From positions 1,480,674-1,544,673 of the forward strand of contig NZ_RJSG01000002.1 of the NCBI RefSeq assembly GCF_003725775.1: DNA of 64,000 nucleotides. The letters run 5' to 3'. The DNA is from Nocardioides marmorisolisilvae. GTDB lineage: Bacteria > Actinomycetota > Actinomycetes > Propionibacteriales > Nocardioidaceae. The notes beneath the pieces were generated by a model. The model worked only from the letters and a program-made list of their open reading frames with translations, was not told the origin of the DNA and made no database searches. The position numbers and the translations under genes were made by a program. Below, piece by piece: positions 33,331-42,039 of the stretch (positions are counted from its first letter, which is position 1; each line of letters opens with the position of its first letter).

Positions 33331-34211
33331 TGACCGAGCGCATCGTGGAGGGCAGCGCTTCGGCCCTGCCGAGCATGCTGAAGGCTGCGCTGCCGGTCGT
33401 GCCCGGGGTCAACCTGATCCCGGGCGTGGCCAAGAAGGGCGGCGACCTGCCCGACCTGCGGCTGACCCGCAAGGACGTGGCGATCGACCCAGCGCACGTC
33501 GCGCAGTACCGGGACGTCTGCGGGTTCGAGCCCGGCCAGACCCTGCCGGTCACCTATCCGCACATGCTCGCCTTCCGGCTGCACATGGGGATCATGACCG
33601 ACAGCTCGTTCCCGTATGCCGCCATCGGCAGCGTGCACCTGCGCAACTCGGTCACCCAGCACCGCGCGATCGCCCCGACCGAGCGTCTCGACGTCTCGGC
33701 CACGGCGACCAACAAGCGGATGCACGCCAAGGGCACGATGTTCGACTTCCTGACCACGGTCACCAGCGACGGTGAGCTGGTGTGGGAGTCGACCTCGACC
33801 TACCTGCGCCCCGGCCGCGGCGACAAGGACGCGAAGCCCGAGGGTGCGCCGTTCGAGGTCATCGCCGGCAACGGCACCGAGTGGAAGCTGGGCGCCGACC
33901 TGGGCCGTCGCTTCGCCGCGGTCTCGGGTGACTACAACCCGATCCACCTCTACCCGCTGACCGCCAAGGCCTTCGGGTTCCCGAGCCAGATCGCCCACGG
34001 CATCTGGACCAAGGCCCGCTGCGTGGCCGCGATGGAGAGCCGACTGCCCGACGCGGTCACGATCGAGGTCGAGTTCCGCAAGCCGGTGATCCTGCCGACC
34101 AAGGTCGCTTTCGGGTCCCGGATCGTCGACGACGGCCCGAACCAGGGCATCGACTTCTCGATGACCAACCCGAAGAACGGCAAGCCGCACGTGGTGGGTC
34201 GCACCCGCTGA
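33330..34211 (+). CDS. MaoC-like (R)-hydratase (HtdX-like)
   Basis: 293 residues in a double hot-dog arrangement. The C-terminal hot dog carries the hydratase-2 motif RRFAAVSGDYNPIHL with Asp/His and a later AHGIW. It interconverts enoyl and 3-hydroxyacyl thioesters. Its gene is coupled to the FabG4-like reductase, so the pair plus the divergent thiolase cover hydration, ketoreduction and thiolysis in one cluster. Mycobacterial HtdX (Rv0241c) has the same position next to fabG4. Confidence 0.9.
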   Translation: MTERIVEGSASALPSMLKAALPVVPGVNLIPGVAKKGGDLPDLRLTRKDVAIDPAHVAQYRDVCGFEPGQTLPVTYPHMLAFRLHMGIMTDSSFPYAAIGSVHLRNSVTQHRAIAPTERLDVSATATNKRMHAKGTMFDFLTTVTSDGELVWESTSTYLRPGRGDKDAKPEGAPFEVIAGNGTEWKLGADLGRRFAAVSGDYNPIHLYPLTAKAFGFPSQIAHGIWTKARCVAAMESRLPDAVTIEVEFRKPVILPTKVAFGSRIVDDGPNQGIDFSMTNPKNGKPHVVGRTR

Positions 34212-34222
34212 CCCGCGGACTC

Positions 34223-34258
34223 CGGGCCTGTCGAGATCTCTCGGCAGGCCCGTTTCCG
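34223..34258 (+). terminator. Rho-independent terminator after the MaoC gene
   Basis: A 14-bp stem CGGGCCTGTCGAGA / TCTCGGCAGGCCCG (34223-34236 / 34239-34252) with one G-U pair and a very short loop, followed by TTTCCGTTT. It lies 11 bp after the MaoC stop. Confidence 0.85.
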
Positions 34259-34259
34259 T

Positions 34260-35120
34260 TTACGGGGCGTGGTAGCGGATCAGGCCCTCCTGGGCGACGC
34301 TCGCGACGAGGCGGCCGTCCTGGGTCCAGATCCGTGCGATCGCCAGGCCACGCCCACCGGAGGCGGACGGGCTGTGCTGGTCGTAGAGCCACCACTCGTC
34401 GGCCCGGAACGGCCGGTGGAACCAGATGCTGTGGTCCAGGGACGCCGCCTGCATGCCCGGCGAGGCGATGAAGACCTGGTGCGGGATCAGCGTCGAGCCC
34501 AGCAGGGTCATGTCGCTGGCGTAGGTGAAGGCCGCGACGTGCGCGAGCCGGTCATCAGGCATGTCGCCCGCGACCCGGATCCACAGCCGCGCCTCGGCGG
34601 GCCTGGTCGGGTCGTTCAGCTCGCCGCCGGGACGGGAGTTGCCGGCGAAGCGGACCTCGAGGGCACCCCACTCCTTGGGCCAGTCGTCCTCGTTGCCGGT
34701 GCGCGAGCGGAAGATCTCGGCCAGGTCGACGCAGTCCTCGGGTGCCGGGACGTCGGGCATGGTGTCCTGGTGCTCGAGCCCGTCCTCGGGCACCTGGAAG
34801 TTCAGGGTCATCGCGAAGATCGGGCGACCGTGCTGCCGGGCGAGCACGCGGCGGGTCGCGAAGGACCGTCCGTCACGCACGTCCTCGACGTCGTACACGA
34901 TCGGGACCTGGGTGTCGCCGGGCCGCAGGAAGTAGGAGTGCAGCGAGTGCACCTCGTACGTCGGGTCGACGGTGCGGGTCGCGGCCACCAGGGCGTGCGC
35001 GGCCACCTGACCGCCGAAGACCCGCTGGAGCGAGGTCGCCGGCTGGCGGCCGCGGAACAAGTTGTCCTCGATGACCTCGAGGTCGAGCAGGTCGAGGAAC
35101 TCCGCGATCGTCGAGGGCAT
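34260..35120 (-). CDS. tesB: Acyl-CoA thioesterase II
   Basis: 286 residues, the TesB double hot-dog length. Motifs: FRGRQPATSLQRVFGGQVAAHAL, the VHSLHSYFLRPGD element, and LDHSIWFHRPFRADEWWLYD in the second hot dog; the C-terminus TQDGRLVASVAQEGLIR is the TesB hallmark. It hydrolyses medium- to long-chain acyl-CoA. ATG at 35120 shares one base with the stop of the upstream PAC2 gene. It converges on the MaoC hydratase gene. Confidence 0.93.
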   Translation of the reverse strand: MPSTIAEFLDLLDLEVIEDNLFRGRQPATSLQRVFGGQVAAHALVAATRTVDPTYEVHSLHSYFLRPGDTQVPIVYDVEDVRDGRSFATRRVLARQHGRPIFAMTLNFQVPEDGLEHQDTMPDVPAPEDCVDLAEIFRSRTGNEDDWPKEWGALEVRFAGNSRPGGELNDPTRPAEARLWIRVAGDMPDDRLAHVAAFTYASDMTLLGSTLIPHQVFIASPGMQAASLDHSIWFHRPFRADEWWLYDQHSPSASGGRGLAIARIWTQDGRLVASVAQEGLIRYHAP

Positions 35121-36058
35121 CAGGCCTGACCTCCGCGGCCGTCGTCGTCGAGCCCGGCGAGGAACTCCTCGAACTGGGCGCCGATCTCCTCACCGGTGGG
35201 CAGGTCCTCGGGGTCGAGCTCGGTGTCGTCGGCCATCAGGCTGTCGGCCTCGCCGCGGTGGAACGCGTCGTACTGCTGCTCCAGGCCCTCGACCACGGCG
35301 CGCACCTCGTCGGAGTCGGCCACCTGGGTGGCGATCTCGACGCGGCGCACCTCGGCGGCCTCGTCCAGCTCGGCGGTGTCCCACGCCAACCCGGTCACCG
35401 CGCCGACCTGGCTGAGCATCGCGGACGCCGCCTCCGGGTAGCCGAAGGCGGCCAGGTAGTGCGGGATGTGCGCGACGAAACCGGTGGCGTCGTGGCCCCA
35501 CTCGCCCAGGCGCACCTCGAGCAGCGACTGGGCGCTCGACGGGATCCGGATCTCGCCGGCCCAGACGTTCTCGGAGATCAGCAACCGCTTGGAGGTCGCA
35601 TGGTTGGTCAGCTGCACCGGTCGGGTGTGCGGGACGGCCATCGGCACCGAGCCGAGCATCACCGAGAGCCGGACCTCGAAGTGCTCGATCACCTTGCGCA
35701 CGGCGTCGGCGAAGCCCTCCCAGCGCATGTCCGGCTCGGGGCCGGTCAGCAGCAGAAAGGGGGTGTTGCTCAGGTCGTGCAGGAGGCGCACCACCAGACG
35801 CGGGGCGTCGTAGTCGGTGTAGTGGTCCTCGAAGAAGGTCATGGGTGGGCGACGGGCGCGGTAGTCGTAGAACTCGTCGACCTCGAAGCTCGCCACGATG
35901 CGGCTGCTCGAGCTCTCCAGCAGGTGACCCGAAGCCAGGGCGGACGCGTTACCGGCATCCAGGAAGCCGTCCAGGGCGATCACCATCACCGGACCGTCGC
36001 TGAGCCCCTCGAGCTCGGGGACGTCGTCCACGATGTGTACGAATCGCGCCTGGGTCAC
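35120..36058 (-). CDS. PAC2-family protein
   Basis: 312 residues. PAC2 (proteasome-assembly-chaperone-like) fold: VMVIALDGFLDAGNASALA, EVDEFYDYRARRP, and the acidic C-terminus (ELDPEDLPTGEEIGAQFEEF). Actinobacterial members are conserved but of unknown function; a link to the actinobacterial proteasome is only inferred from the eukaryotic chaperone homology. The GTG at 36058 is preferred because AGGAG lies 5 nt upstream; a GTG at 36064 would fall in the ribosome binding site. Confidence 0.85.
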   Translation of the reverse strand: MTQARFVHIVDDVPELEGLSDGPVMVIALDGFLDAGNASALASGHLLESSSSRIVASFEVDEFYDYRARRPPMTFFEDHYTDYDAPRLVVRLLHDLSNTPFLLLTGPEPDMRWEGFADAVRKVIEHFEVRLSVMLGSVPMAVPHTRPVQLTNHATSKRLLISENVWAGEIRIPSSAQSLLEVRLGEWGHDATGFVAHIPHYLAAFGYPEAASAMLSQVGAVTGLAWDTAELDEAAEVRRVEIATQVADSDEVRAVVEGLEQQYDAFHRGEADSLMADDTELDPEDLPTGEEIGAQFEEFLAGLDDDGRGGQA

Positions 36059-36171
36059 GCTCACTCCTCGGTCGGTGTCTTCAGGTCCAGCCTAGAGTCA
36101 CCAACGCTGCGGACGCGCCCGGTATGCCCGACGGATCGCGTGATCCGAGTCCCACTGCGCCCAGGTCACCG

Positions 36172-36191
36172 GGTTTCAACAGGCTCGACGA
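36172..36191. repeat. REP-like intergenic repeat copy 2
   Basis: GGTTTCAACAGGCTCGACGA is the inverted relative of the element at 25126-25145 (16 of 20 positions). It lies just after the stop of the metalloprotease gene, again at the end of a transcription unit. Confidence 0.4.
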
Positions 36192-36200
36192 TCACAGGGC

Positions 36201-37475
36201 CTAACCGTAGATCTCCAGGATCCGGTGGGCCGCGTCCTTGGCCAGCTCGGACCCGGAGATGCCGAGGACCTGCTCCAGCACGGCGTCCTGATCCTCGTCG
36301 GTGGTGCCGTCCCCGTTGTCGTGCAGGGCGTCCATCAGCTCCCAGAGGCGGGCCGAGCCCTGGGTTGCCACGATCCAGTCGCACGCCATCCAGGCCAGCG
36401 CGTAGTTCCACGCCTGGTCCGGCCCGTTGAACCCGGCCGAGGCCGGCAGCGCCGTGACACCCTGCCGCGCACGCTTCACCGCGACCGTCGCGATCCGTCG
36501 CTGGTCGGTCGGGATCGACCGGGCGCCCATGTACTCGGCCAGGCCCTCGGCGAACCAGACCGGTACGCCGTCGTCGCGATCGCCCACCGCGACGTGGGTG
36601 AGCTCGTGCCGCACGATCCGGTCCAGGAACGGCTGGCCGGCGCGGACCGAGCTCGGCAGCAGGGTGAACCGGACGCCCGCGACCGCGGACTGCCCCAGGA
36701 CGGCGTACATCGGGAACGTCATCGCGCCGAGGTGCTTGATGTTGCCGCCGGGCACGCCCTCGTAGCTGTCGAGCACCGTCTTGGCGCTGAACACGTAGAC
36801 GACGACCTTGCCGGCCCAGGCGAACGGGAGCCCGTCCTGGACGTTCGCGATCCCGCGCCGCAGTGCGCTGTTGATCAAGCCTGCCTCGTGCCAGGTGCCG
36901 TTGTCGTAGAGCTGGAGGGTCTGGCCGCTGCGGTAGACATGGATCCGGACGAGGTCCCAGGGCGAGGGCGAGGACCCCGGGAACTGCTTCCCGGCACCGG
37001 TCAGCTCGGAGATGATCACCGGCTTCCCACCCTTGCGTCCGAAGGCGAAGCCCGTGGTCCTGGCGATCGGGACGCTGTCGAACCCGGCGAGCTGGGTGGA
37101 GATCTTCACCTGCGGGATCGAGGCATGCGTCCCCCAGGCCTTGGCGCGCAGCTCGGCGGGCCAGTCGGACTTCAGGACGGTGTACTCGAGGGTCTGGACG
37201 GGCAGCGCCTGCATGTTCGCGAAGTACCGACGCTGCCGGGAGATGAGGCGAGCGTTGCTGCTGTCCAGGGTGGCCAGGAACGCACTCAGCTTGTCGTGCA
37301 GGATCGCGTCGGCGCGCCGGTCGAGAAGCTTCTGGGCCTCGCCGGCGGTGACGGTGCCGGTGGCCGCGGTGGTGTGGATCGACGTGCTGTCGTTCGAGCA
37401 GCCCGACGCGAGTCCGGACCCGATCAGGAGTAGGGCGAGGACAGCGGTCCCCCAACCGCTTCGTGTCGATCGCAT
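36201..37475 (-). CDS. Putative lipoprotein zinc metallopeptidase (gluzincin-like)
   Basis: 424 residues. Lipoprotein signal (MRSTRSGWGTAVLALLLIGS, lipobox ASGC with Cys26). A zinc-protease motif HELTH (His290, Glu291, His294) is followed by WFAEGLAEYM with the third ligand Glu (310 or 314), the gluzincin or peptidase MA layout. The remaining ectodomain is not recognised. It would be a surface-anchored peptidase or a degenerate relative. Its start lies 8 bp after the dxs stop, so it is probably co-transcribed with dxs. The ATG at 37475 begins the signal peptide; the longer open frame is antisense noise. Confidence 0.75.
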   Translation of the reverse strand: MRSTRSGWGTAVLALLLIGSGLASGCSNDSTSIHTTAATGTVTAGEAQKLLDRRADAILHDKLSAFLATLDSSNARLISRQRRYFANMQALPVQTLEYTVLKSDWPAELRAKAWGTHASIPQVKISTQLAGFDSVPIARTTGFAFGRKGGKPVIISELTGAGKQFPGSSPSPWDLVRIHVYRSGQTLQLYDNGTWHEAGLINSALRRGIANVQDGLPFAWAGKVVVYVFSAKTVLDSYEGVPGGNIKHLGAMTFPMYAVLGQSAVAGVRFTLLPSSVRAGQPFLDRIVRHELTHVAVGDRDDGVPVWFAEGLAEYMGARSIPTDQRRIATVAVKRARQGVTALPASAGFNGPDQAWNYALAWMACDWIVATQGSARLWELMDALHDNGDGTTDEDQDAVLEQVLGISGSELAKDAAHRILEIYG

Positions 37476-37483
37476 GCCTGGCC

Positions 37484-39382
37484 CTAGGGCGCGTCCACCA
37501 AGGAGTGGCCAGCGTCCAGAGCCGTGACGTCCTCGACGATCTTGCGGGCGAGCGCCTGCGCGGTCAGGCCGATCTTCTCCAGGATCGACTCGCGCTTGGC
37601 GTGGTCCAGGAACTCCTGCGGGATGCCGTGCAGCCGGAACGGGACCGAGACGCGTTCGTCGTTGAGCAGCTGCAGCAGGTTGGCACCGAAACCGCCGACC
37701 CGGCCGTTGTCCTCGACGCTCACCACGAGGCGGTGCTCGGCGGCGAGCGGAACCAGGGCCGGCTCGATCGGCTTGACCCAGCGCGGGTCGACGACGGTGA
37801 CGCCGATCCCCTGGTCCTCCAACCGCGCGGCGACCTCGACCGCCGTGGCCGCCATCGCCCCGGCAGCGACGATCAGCACGTCCTTGGCCCCGCGTCGGAC
37901 CAGCACGTCGGCGTCGCCGACCTTGGACACGGTCGGGATGTCCTGCTCGGGCGGTGCGCCCTTCGGCAGCCGCACGATCGTCGGTGCGTCGTCGACGGCG
38001 ACGGCCTCGCGCAGCAGCTCCCGGACCCGGGCACCGTCGCGCGGTGCGGCCAGGCGCAGGCCGGGCACGACCTGGAAGATCGACATGTCCCACATGCCGT
38101 TGTGGCTGGCGCCGTCGTCACCGGTGACACCGGCGCGGTCGGTCACGAAGGTGACGCCGCACTTGTGCAGCGCCACGTCCATCAGCACCTGGTCGAACGC
38201 GCGGTTCATGAAGGTCGCGTAGATCGCCACGACCGGGTGCAGGCCACCCATCGCCAGGCCGGCAGCGCTGGTCACCGCGTGCTGCTCGGCGATCCCGACG
38301 TCGAAGGTGCGCTCGGGGAAGCGAGCGGCGAACCGGTCGAGCCCGACCGGGTAGAGCATCGCCGCGGTGATCGCGACGACGTCCTGGCGCTCCTCACCGA
38401 TGGCGACGATCTCGTCGGTGAAGAAGTCGGTCCAGATCCGGCCCTTGGGGCGGGCGACGCCCGTCTCCGGGTCCATCGGGCCGACCTGGTGCATCTGGTC
38501 GTTCTCGTTGCGCTCGGCCGGGTCGTAGCCGAAGCCCTTCTGGGTGATCACGTGCACGATCACCGGGCCGCCGAACTTCTTGGCCTGGGTGAGCGCCTGC
38601 TCGACGGCACCGAGGTCGTGGCCGTCGATCGGGCCGACGTACTTCAGGCCGAGGTCCTCGAAGAGTCCCTGGGGAGCGAGCGCGTCCTTCATGCCCTTCT
38701 TCATGGCGTGCAGGGCGTCGTAGACCGCCGGCCCGACGCCGCGAACACCGTTGAGGCGGCGCTTGACCTGGTCCAGCACCTGCTCGTAGCGCGGGTTGGT
38801 GCGCATCCGCGTCAGGGCGCTGGCCAGACCACCGACGGTCGGCTGGTAGGACCGCCCGTTGTCGTTGACGACCATCACCAGGCTGCGGTCCTTGCCGACC
38901 GCGATGTTGTTGAGCGCCTCCCAGGCCATGCCGCCGGTGAGGGCGCCGTCGCCGATCACCGCGACCACGTGCCGGTCCTCGCCGCGGATCGCGTAGGCCT
39001 TGGCCAGACCGTCGGCGTAGGAGAGCGACGTGGAGGCGTGCGAGTTCTCCACCAGGTCGTGGTCGGACTCGGAGCGGCTCGGGTACCCCGACAGGCCGCC
39101 CTCGGTCCGCAGGGAGTCGAACTGGGTCGCGCGGCCGGTCAGCATCTTGTGCACGTAGGCCTGGTGGCCGGTGTCGAAGACGACCTTGTCGCGCGGGGAG
39201 TCGAAGACCCGGTGGATCGCCAGGGTCAGCTCGACCACGCCGAGGTTGGGTCCGAGGTGACCACCGCGGGGCGCGCAGGTGCGCACCAGCTCGTCACGGA
39301 TCTCGGCGGCGAGCTCGGTGAGCTGGCGGTCGTCGAGCCGGCGCAGATCCTGCGGTCCGGTGATCGACTCCAGGTGCCCCAT
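37484..39382 (-). CDS. dxs: 1-deoxy-D-xylulose-5-phosphate synthase
   Basis: 632 residues, typical length. It condenses pyruvate and glyceraldehyde 3-phosphate, the first step of the MEP isoprenoid pathway, using thiamine diphosphate. Visible: the start [33 protein letters not shown], the ThDP motif [16 protein letters not shown], and the C-terminal transketolase domain with [15 protein letters not shown] and RLPKG. Supplies isoprenoids for quinones and cell-wall carriers. In M. tuberculosis dxs1 lies near the same potassium, dut and suhB neighbours seen later in this window. Confidence 0.97.
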   Translation of the reverse strand: MGHLESITGPQDLRRLDDRQLTELAAEIRDELVRTCAPRGGHLGPNLGVVELTLAIHRVFDSPRDKVVFDTGHQAYVHKMLTGRATQFDSLRTEGGLSGYPSRSESDHDLVENSHASTSLSYADGLAKAYAIRGEDRHVVAVIGDGALTGGMAWEALNNIAVGKDRSLVMVVNDNGRSYQPTVGGLASALTRMRTNPRYEQVLDQVKRRLNGVRGVGPAVYDALHAMKKGMKDALAPQGLFEDLGLKYVGPIDGHDLGAVEQALTQAKKFGGPVIVHVITQKGFGYDPAERNENDQMHQVGPMDPETGVARPKGRIWTDFFTDEIVAIGEERQDVVAITAAMLYPVGLDRFAARFPERTFDVGIAEQHAVTSAAGLAMGGLHPVVAIYATFMNRAFDQVLMDVALHKCGVTFVTDRAGVTGDDGASHNGMWDMSIFQVVPGLRLAAPRDGARVRELLREAVAVDDAPTIVRLPKGAPPEQDIPTVSKVGDADVLVRRGAKDVLIVAAGAMAATAVEVAARLEDQGIGVTVVDPRWVKPIEPALVPLAAEHRLVVSVEDNGRVGGFGANLLQLLNDERVSVPFRLHGIPQEFLDHAKRESILEKIGLTAQALARKIVEDVTALDAGHSLVDAP

Positions 39383-39430
39383 TGCCCTGCTTCCCCCAGA
39401 TCGGTCGTGGTGGTCGGTATTCGCGGAAGT

Positions 39431-40354
39431 CTAGTCCGCAGCCAGCGAGATCACGGCAACCGCCGGCTCCTCGAGGCTGCCCAGCCAGACCTGCCCGTGG
39501 TGCTCGCGCACGCCGGTGACCATGTGGAACCCGGTCGCGTCCGCGGTGAGGTCGTGCACGCAGCGGCCGTCGTCGTCGAACGCCATCACCCGGACCACTC
39601 GCTTCACCTTCGGCTGCAGCGCCGGCGGGACGGCCGAGACCAGGGCCCGCACCGCCTGAGGCATCCGCAGCACCCGCTCGCCCACGGTGTCCACGGTCGA
39701 CGGCAGCGAGACCCAGATCAGTCCATCGGTTCCCCGCGCGATGTTGTCGGGATAGCCCGGCAGGTCGTGGCAGAGGAACTCCCGCCGCCCCGCCTTCGGG
39801 CCGGTGAGCCAGAGGCGGACGACGGTGCGGGTGGTCGTCTCCGCGACGGCGACGTAGGACTCGTCGGCGGACAACGCGACGCCGTTGGAGAAGGCCAGGT
39901 CGTCGAGGACGATCTCGACCTCACCGGCAGCCGTGCGACGGATCAGCCGACCCGTCCGGGTGTTCTGGATGAAGTCCTTGCGCCAGTGCTCGATGCCGAA
40001 CTTCGTCGAGGAGTCGGAGAACCAGATGTCCCCGTTGCTCGCGACGGCCGCGTTGTTGCAGAACACGAGCGGCATGCCGTCGACCGCGTCGACGAGCGTC
40101 TCGAGCTCGCCCGTCGCGATGTCCACGGCGAGCAGCCCGTGGTGGGCGTCGCAGACCAGCAACCGGCGCTCGTCCAGGAGCTCGATCCCCAACGGCCTAC
40201 CGCCGGTGGTGCCGATCAACCGCGCGCTGCCTTCGGCCGGGTCGACGGCGTAGAGGTTCCCGTCGGCGGTGCCGGTGAAGACCGTGCCGTCAGGACCGAC
40301 CAGCACGTCCTCCGTGCCGTGACTCGGCACCGGCACGATCCGCAGGGCGCTCAC
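39431..40354 (-). CDS. SMP-30/strictosidine-synthase-like beta-propeller protein
   Basis: 307 residues, six-bladed beta-propeller: GTEDVLVGPDGTVFTG, RPLGIELLDERRLLVCD, FSNGVALSADESYVAV, PGYPDNIARGTDGLIWV. These motifs match the SMP-30/gluconolactonase and strictosidine synthase-like group, whose bacterial members are lactonases or unknown. No signal peptide is seen. The GTG start overlaps the upstream NUDIX stop by 4 nt, making a two-gene operon. Confidence 0.85.
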   Translation of the reverse strand: MSALRIVPVPSHGTEDVLVGPDGTVFTGTADGNLYAVDPAEGSARLIGTTGGRPLGIELLDERRLLVCDAHHGLLAVDIATGELETLVDAVDGMPLVFCNNAAVASNGDIWFSDSSTKFGIEHWRKDFIQNTRTGRLIRRTAAGEVEIVLDDLAFSNGVALSADESYVAVAETTTRTVVRLWLTGPKAGRREFLCHDLPGYPDNIARGTDGLIWVSLPSTVDTVGERVLRMPQAVRALVSAVPPALQPKVKRVVRVMAFDDDGRCVHDLTADATGFHMVTGVREHHGQVWLGSLEEPAVAVISLAAD

Positions 40355-40782
40355 AACGCGCTCCGCAGGGTGGCGTACAGGTCGGAGGCCAGGAACAGCG
40401 GCAGGAAGTGCTGCGAGGACCCGGCCAGGTCCAGCTCCGGGATCCGTTCCGGGTCGACGAAGACGATCTGCCGGCCCTCGCCGACGGTGATGTCGTCGTC
40501 GGTCAGGTCCACGCGGGCCGCGTACACGTGGTAGTGGCCGTGGTGGCCGTCCGGGTAGGTGTACTCGGCGTCCTGCCAGAGCGTCAGGCTGCCCTCGGGC
40601 AGGTCGACACCGATCTCCTCGGCCACCTCGCGGTAGACCGCGGTCCCGAAGTCCTCACCGTCCTCGACGTGACCGCCGACCATGCCCCACTGGTTCGCCG
40701 CCCTCGGCGCGAACTCGTCACGCTCCTGGAGCAGCACCCAGCCGCGGTCGTCGACGAGCAGCACCACCGCGAGTCTGGCCAT
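40351..40782 (-). CDS. NUDIX hydrolase
   Basis: 143 residues with the NUDIX box GHVEDGEDFGTAVYREVAEE followed by IGV (G-x5-E-x7-RE-U-x-EE-x-G-U). It hydrolyses a nucleoside diphosphate linked to another group; the substrate is unknown. The ATG at 40782 is fixed by CAGAGT 6 nt upstream. Its coupling with the SMP-30-like gene hints at a common substrate pathway, possibly sugar-nucleotide or lactone repair. Confidence 0.9.
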   Translation of the reverse strand: MARLAVVLLVDDRGWVLLQERDEFAPRAANQWGMVGGHVEDGEDFGTAVYREVAEEIGVDLPEGSLTLWQDAEYTYPDGHHGHYHVYAARVDLTDDDITVGEGRQIVFVDPERIPELDLAGSSQHFLPLFLASDLYATLRSAL

Positions 40783-40794
40783 ACCCGCACTCTG
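40783..40794 (-). promoter_or_regulatory. Leaderless -10 box for the NUDIX gene
   Basis: CAGAGT (40794-40789, minus strand) with a 6-nt spacer before the ATG; the same hexamer serves the aldo/keto reductase gene at 8294-8299. Confidence 0.45.
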
Positions 40795-40798
40795 GCAC

Positions 40799-40827
40799 TT
40801 CGAGACGGTTGCTGCGCAACCTCCTCA
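40799..40827. repeat. Palindromic intergenic repeat
   Basis: The core GGTTGC TGC GCAACC (40807-40821) is a perfect inverted repeat within a CGAGACGG...CTCCTC context. It is like short palindromic elements recalled from Nocardioides intergenic regions. It lies between the NUDIX promoter and the end of the next gene. Confidence 0.45.
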
Positions 40828-41265
40828 GTACTTCGCGTCGCTCAGCCCCAGACGGGCGGCGTACCGCTGACCGCGCAGCGCTTCCTCGACCAGGCCGACC
40901 GAACGGCGGATGCCGATCAGCCGGGCGCCCTCGTACTGCCAGACGTCGACCGCGGCCGCCATTTCGGTGTGGGTCGCGATGTCGCGCAGCAGTCCGCGGA
41001 CCTCGCTCAAGCCTCGTTGGACCGCCGCTTGCCCGGCCTCGACGTGCAGGACGGCGAACCTGGCCAGGATCGCCGGGTGCCGGCGCAGCCCCGGGTACGT
41101 CCGGTACTCCGGCGGGCAGATGTCGAGCAACCAGTTGGTCGCGGTCCGCTCCCAGTCCGGCGTCCCCGGGGGCCGCACGCCGGCCGGCCATCCCGGCGGC
41201 GCGACCGTCGAGTCAGCAGGCGCTGCGGCGGGCAGGGGCATCGGGTCCGGCCGAGGATGGAACAT
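40825..41265 (-). CDS. Conserved actinobacterial hypothetical protein
   Basis: 146 residues, no known domain recognised. Features: a Pro-rich N-terminus, W-x-x-TATNWLLDICPPEYRTYP, RHPAILARFAVLHVE, then a helical region with VRGLLRD and RSVGLVEEALRG. The pattern is familiar from unannotated actinobacterial proteins of this length. No signal peptide or membrane segment. The start at ATG 41265 is preferred; an ATG at 41298 is possible. Function not proposed. Confidence 0.6.
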   Translation of the reverse strand: MFHPRPDPMPLPAAAPADSTVAPPGWPAGVRPPGTPDWERTATNWLLDICPPEYRTYPGLRRHPAILARFAVLHVEAGQAAVQRGLSEVRGLLRDIATHTEMAAAVDVWQYEGARLIGIRRSVGLVEEALRGQRYAARLGLSDAKY

Positions 41266-41311
41266 GGCTCCATGTTCGCACAGGTGTTCGAACGACACCA
41301 GGGCGACACGA

Positions 41312-41971
41312 CTACTTCAGCGAGCCGAGCAATCCCGTGATCGTCGAGACCAGCCGGTCGGTCTCGAACCGGTCCGGTTCGGTGAGCAGCAGCCGGCCGA
41401 AGTGCTCGAGGATCGCCAGGATCGCGTGTGCCGCCACCTCGGCGTCGAGCACCGGTCCCCCGCGCAGTGCCAGGCCGAGCTCGAGCAGCCCGGTCAGCTG
41501 GACCACGAAGTTCTCCCGGTCCCCGTCGATCCGGGACCGCGCCTCCGCGGGCATGCCCACCGGCGCCAGCAGGATCGGCTGCCAGACCATCGGGTTCGAC
41601 CGCACCGTCTCGATCATCTTGCGCGCGGTCTCCGCGACCAGGCGGTCCGGGTCGGACAGGTCCGGCTCGGGGGGCAACGCCTCGGAGAGCTGGGTGAGGG
41701 CGCGTTCCTGCTGGCGGTCGAGCAGGGTCCCGAGCAGGTCGCGCAGACCACCCTCGAAGACGCCGTAGACCACCGGCCGGGTCACGCCGGCCTCCTTGGC
41801 GATGGCGTCGACCGACACCGCGGCGTACCCGTCACGGACGATGATCGTCAGCGCCGCGTCCATCAGCTGCTCGCGGCGGACGTCAGCCGGCACGCGCGCA
41901 GCGTACGGGCGGCGCCGGGGCTTCTCGGCACCGGTCGGCGAGGCGGTCACAGGCGAACCGTACGCGGTCAT
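41312..41971 (-). CDS. TetR-family regulator, likely repressor of the MpaB-type oxygenase
   Basis: 219 residues. The TetR HTH is clear: RREQLMDAALTIIVRDGY, then AVSVDAIAKEAGVTRPVVYGVF. The C-terminal ligand domain is helical. The start at 41971 is supported by GAGGAGG 5 nt upstream. It is divergent from the MpaB oxygenase gene, with a perfect 14-bp palindrome between them at 42017-42030, the classic layout of a local repressor and its target. Confidence 0.9.
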   Translation of the reverse strand: MTAYGSPVTASPTGAEKPRRRPYAARVPADVRREQLMDAALTIIVRDGYAAVSVDAIAKEAGVTRPVVYGVFEGGLRDLLGTLLDRQQERALTQLSEALPPEPDLSDPDRLVAETARKMIETVRSNPMVWQPILLAPVGMPAEARSRIDGDRENFVVQLTGLLELGLALRGGPVLDAEVAAHAILAILEHFGRLLLTEPDRFETDRLVSTITGLLGSLK

Positions 41972-42016
41972 CCGAACCTCCTCGAAACCTGTGGCGTGGG
42001 TCACTGGACACAAATG

Positions 42017-42030
42017 CTACACCTGTGTAG
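42017..42030. promoter_or_regulatory. Palindromic TetR operator between divergent genes
   Basis: CTACAC CT GTGTAG is a perfect inverted repeat with a 2-bp centre. It overlaps the -10-like TAGTAA (42028-42033) of the MpaB gene, so binding would block transcription. Confidence 0.65.
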
Positions 42031-42039
42031 TAATTACTC

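Noticed and set aside
37463..40534. 1023-codon open frame on the plus strand
   Set aside because: Antisense to dxs and the SMP-30-like gene, both of which are clearly coding; composition is the usual mirror of GC-rich third positions.
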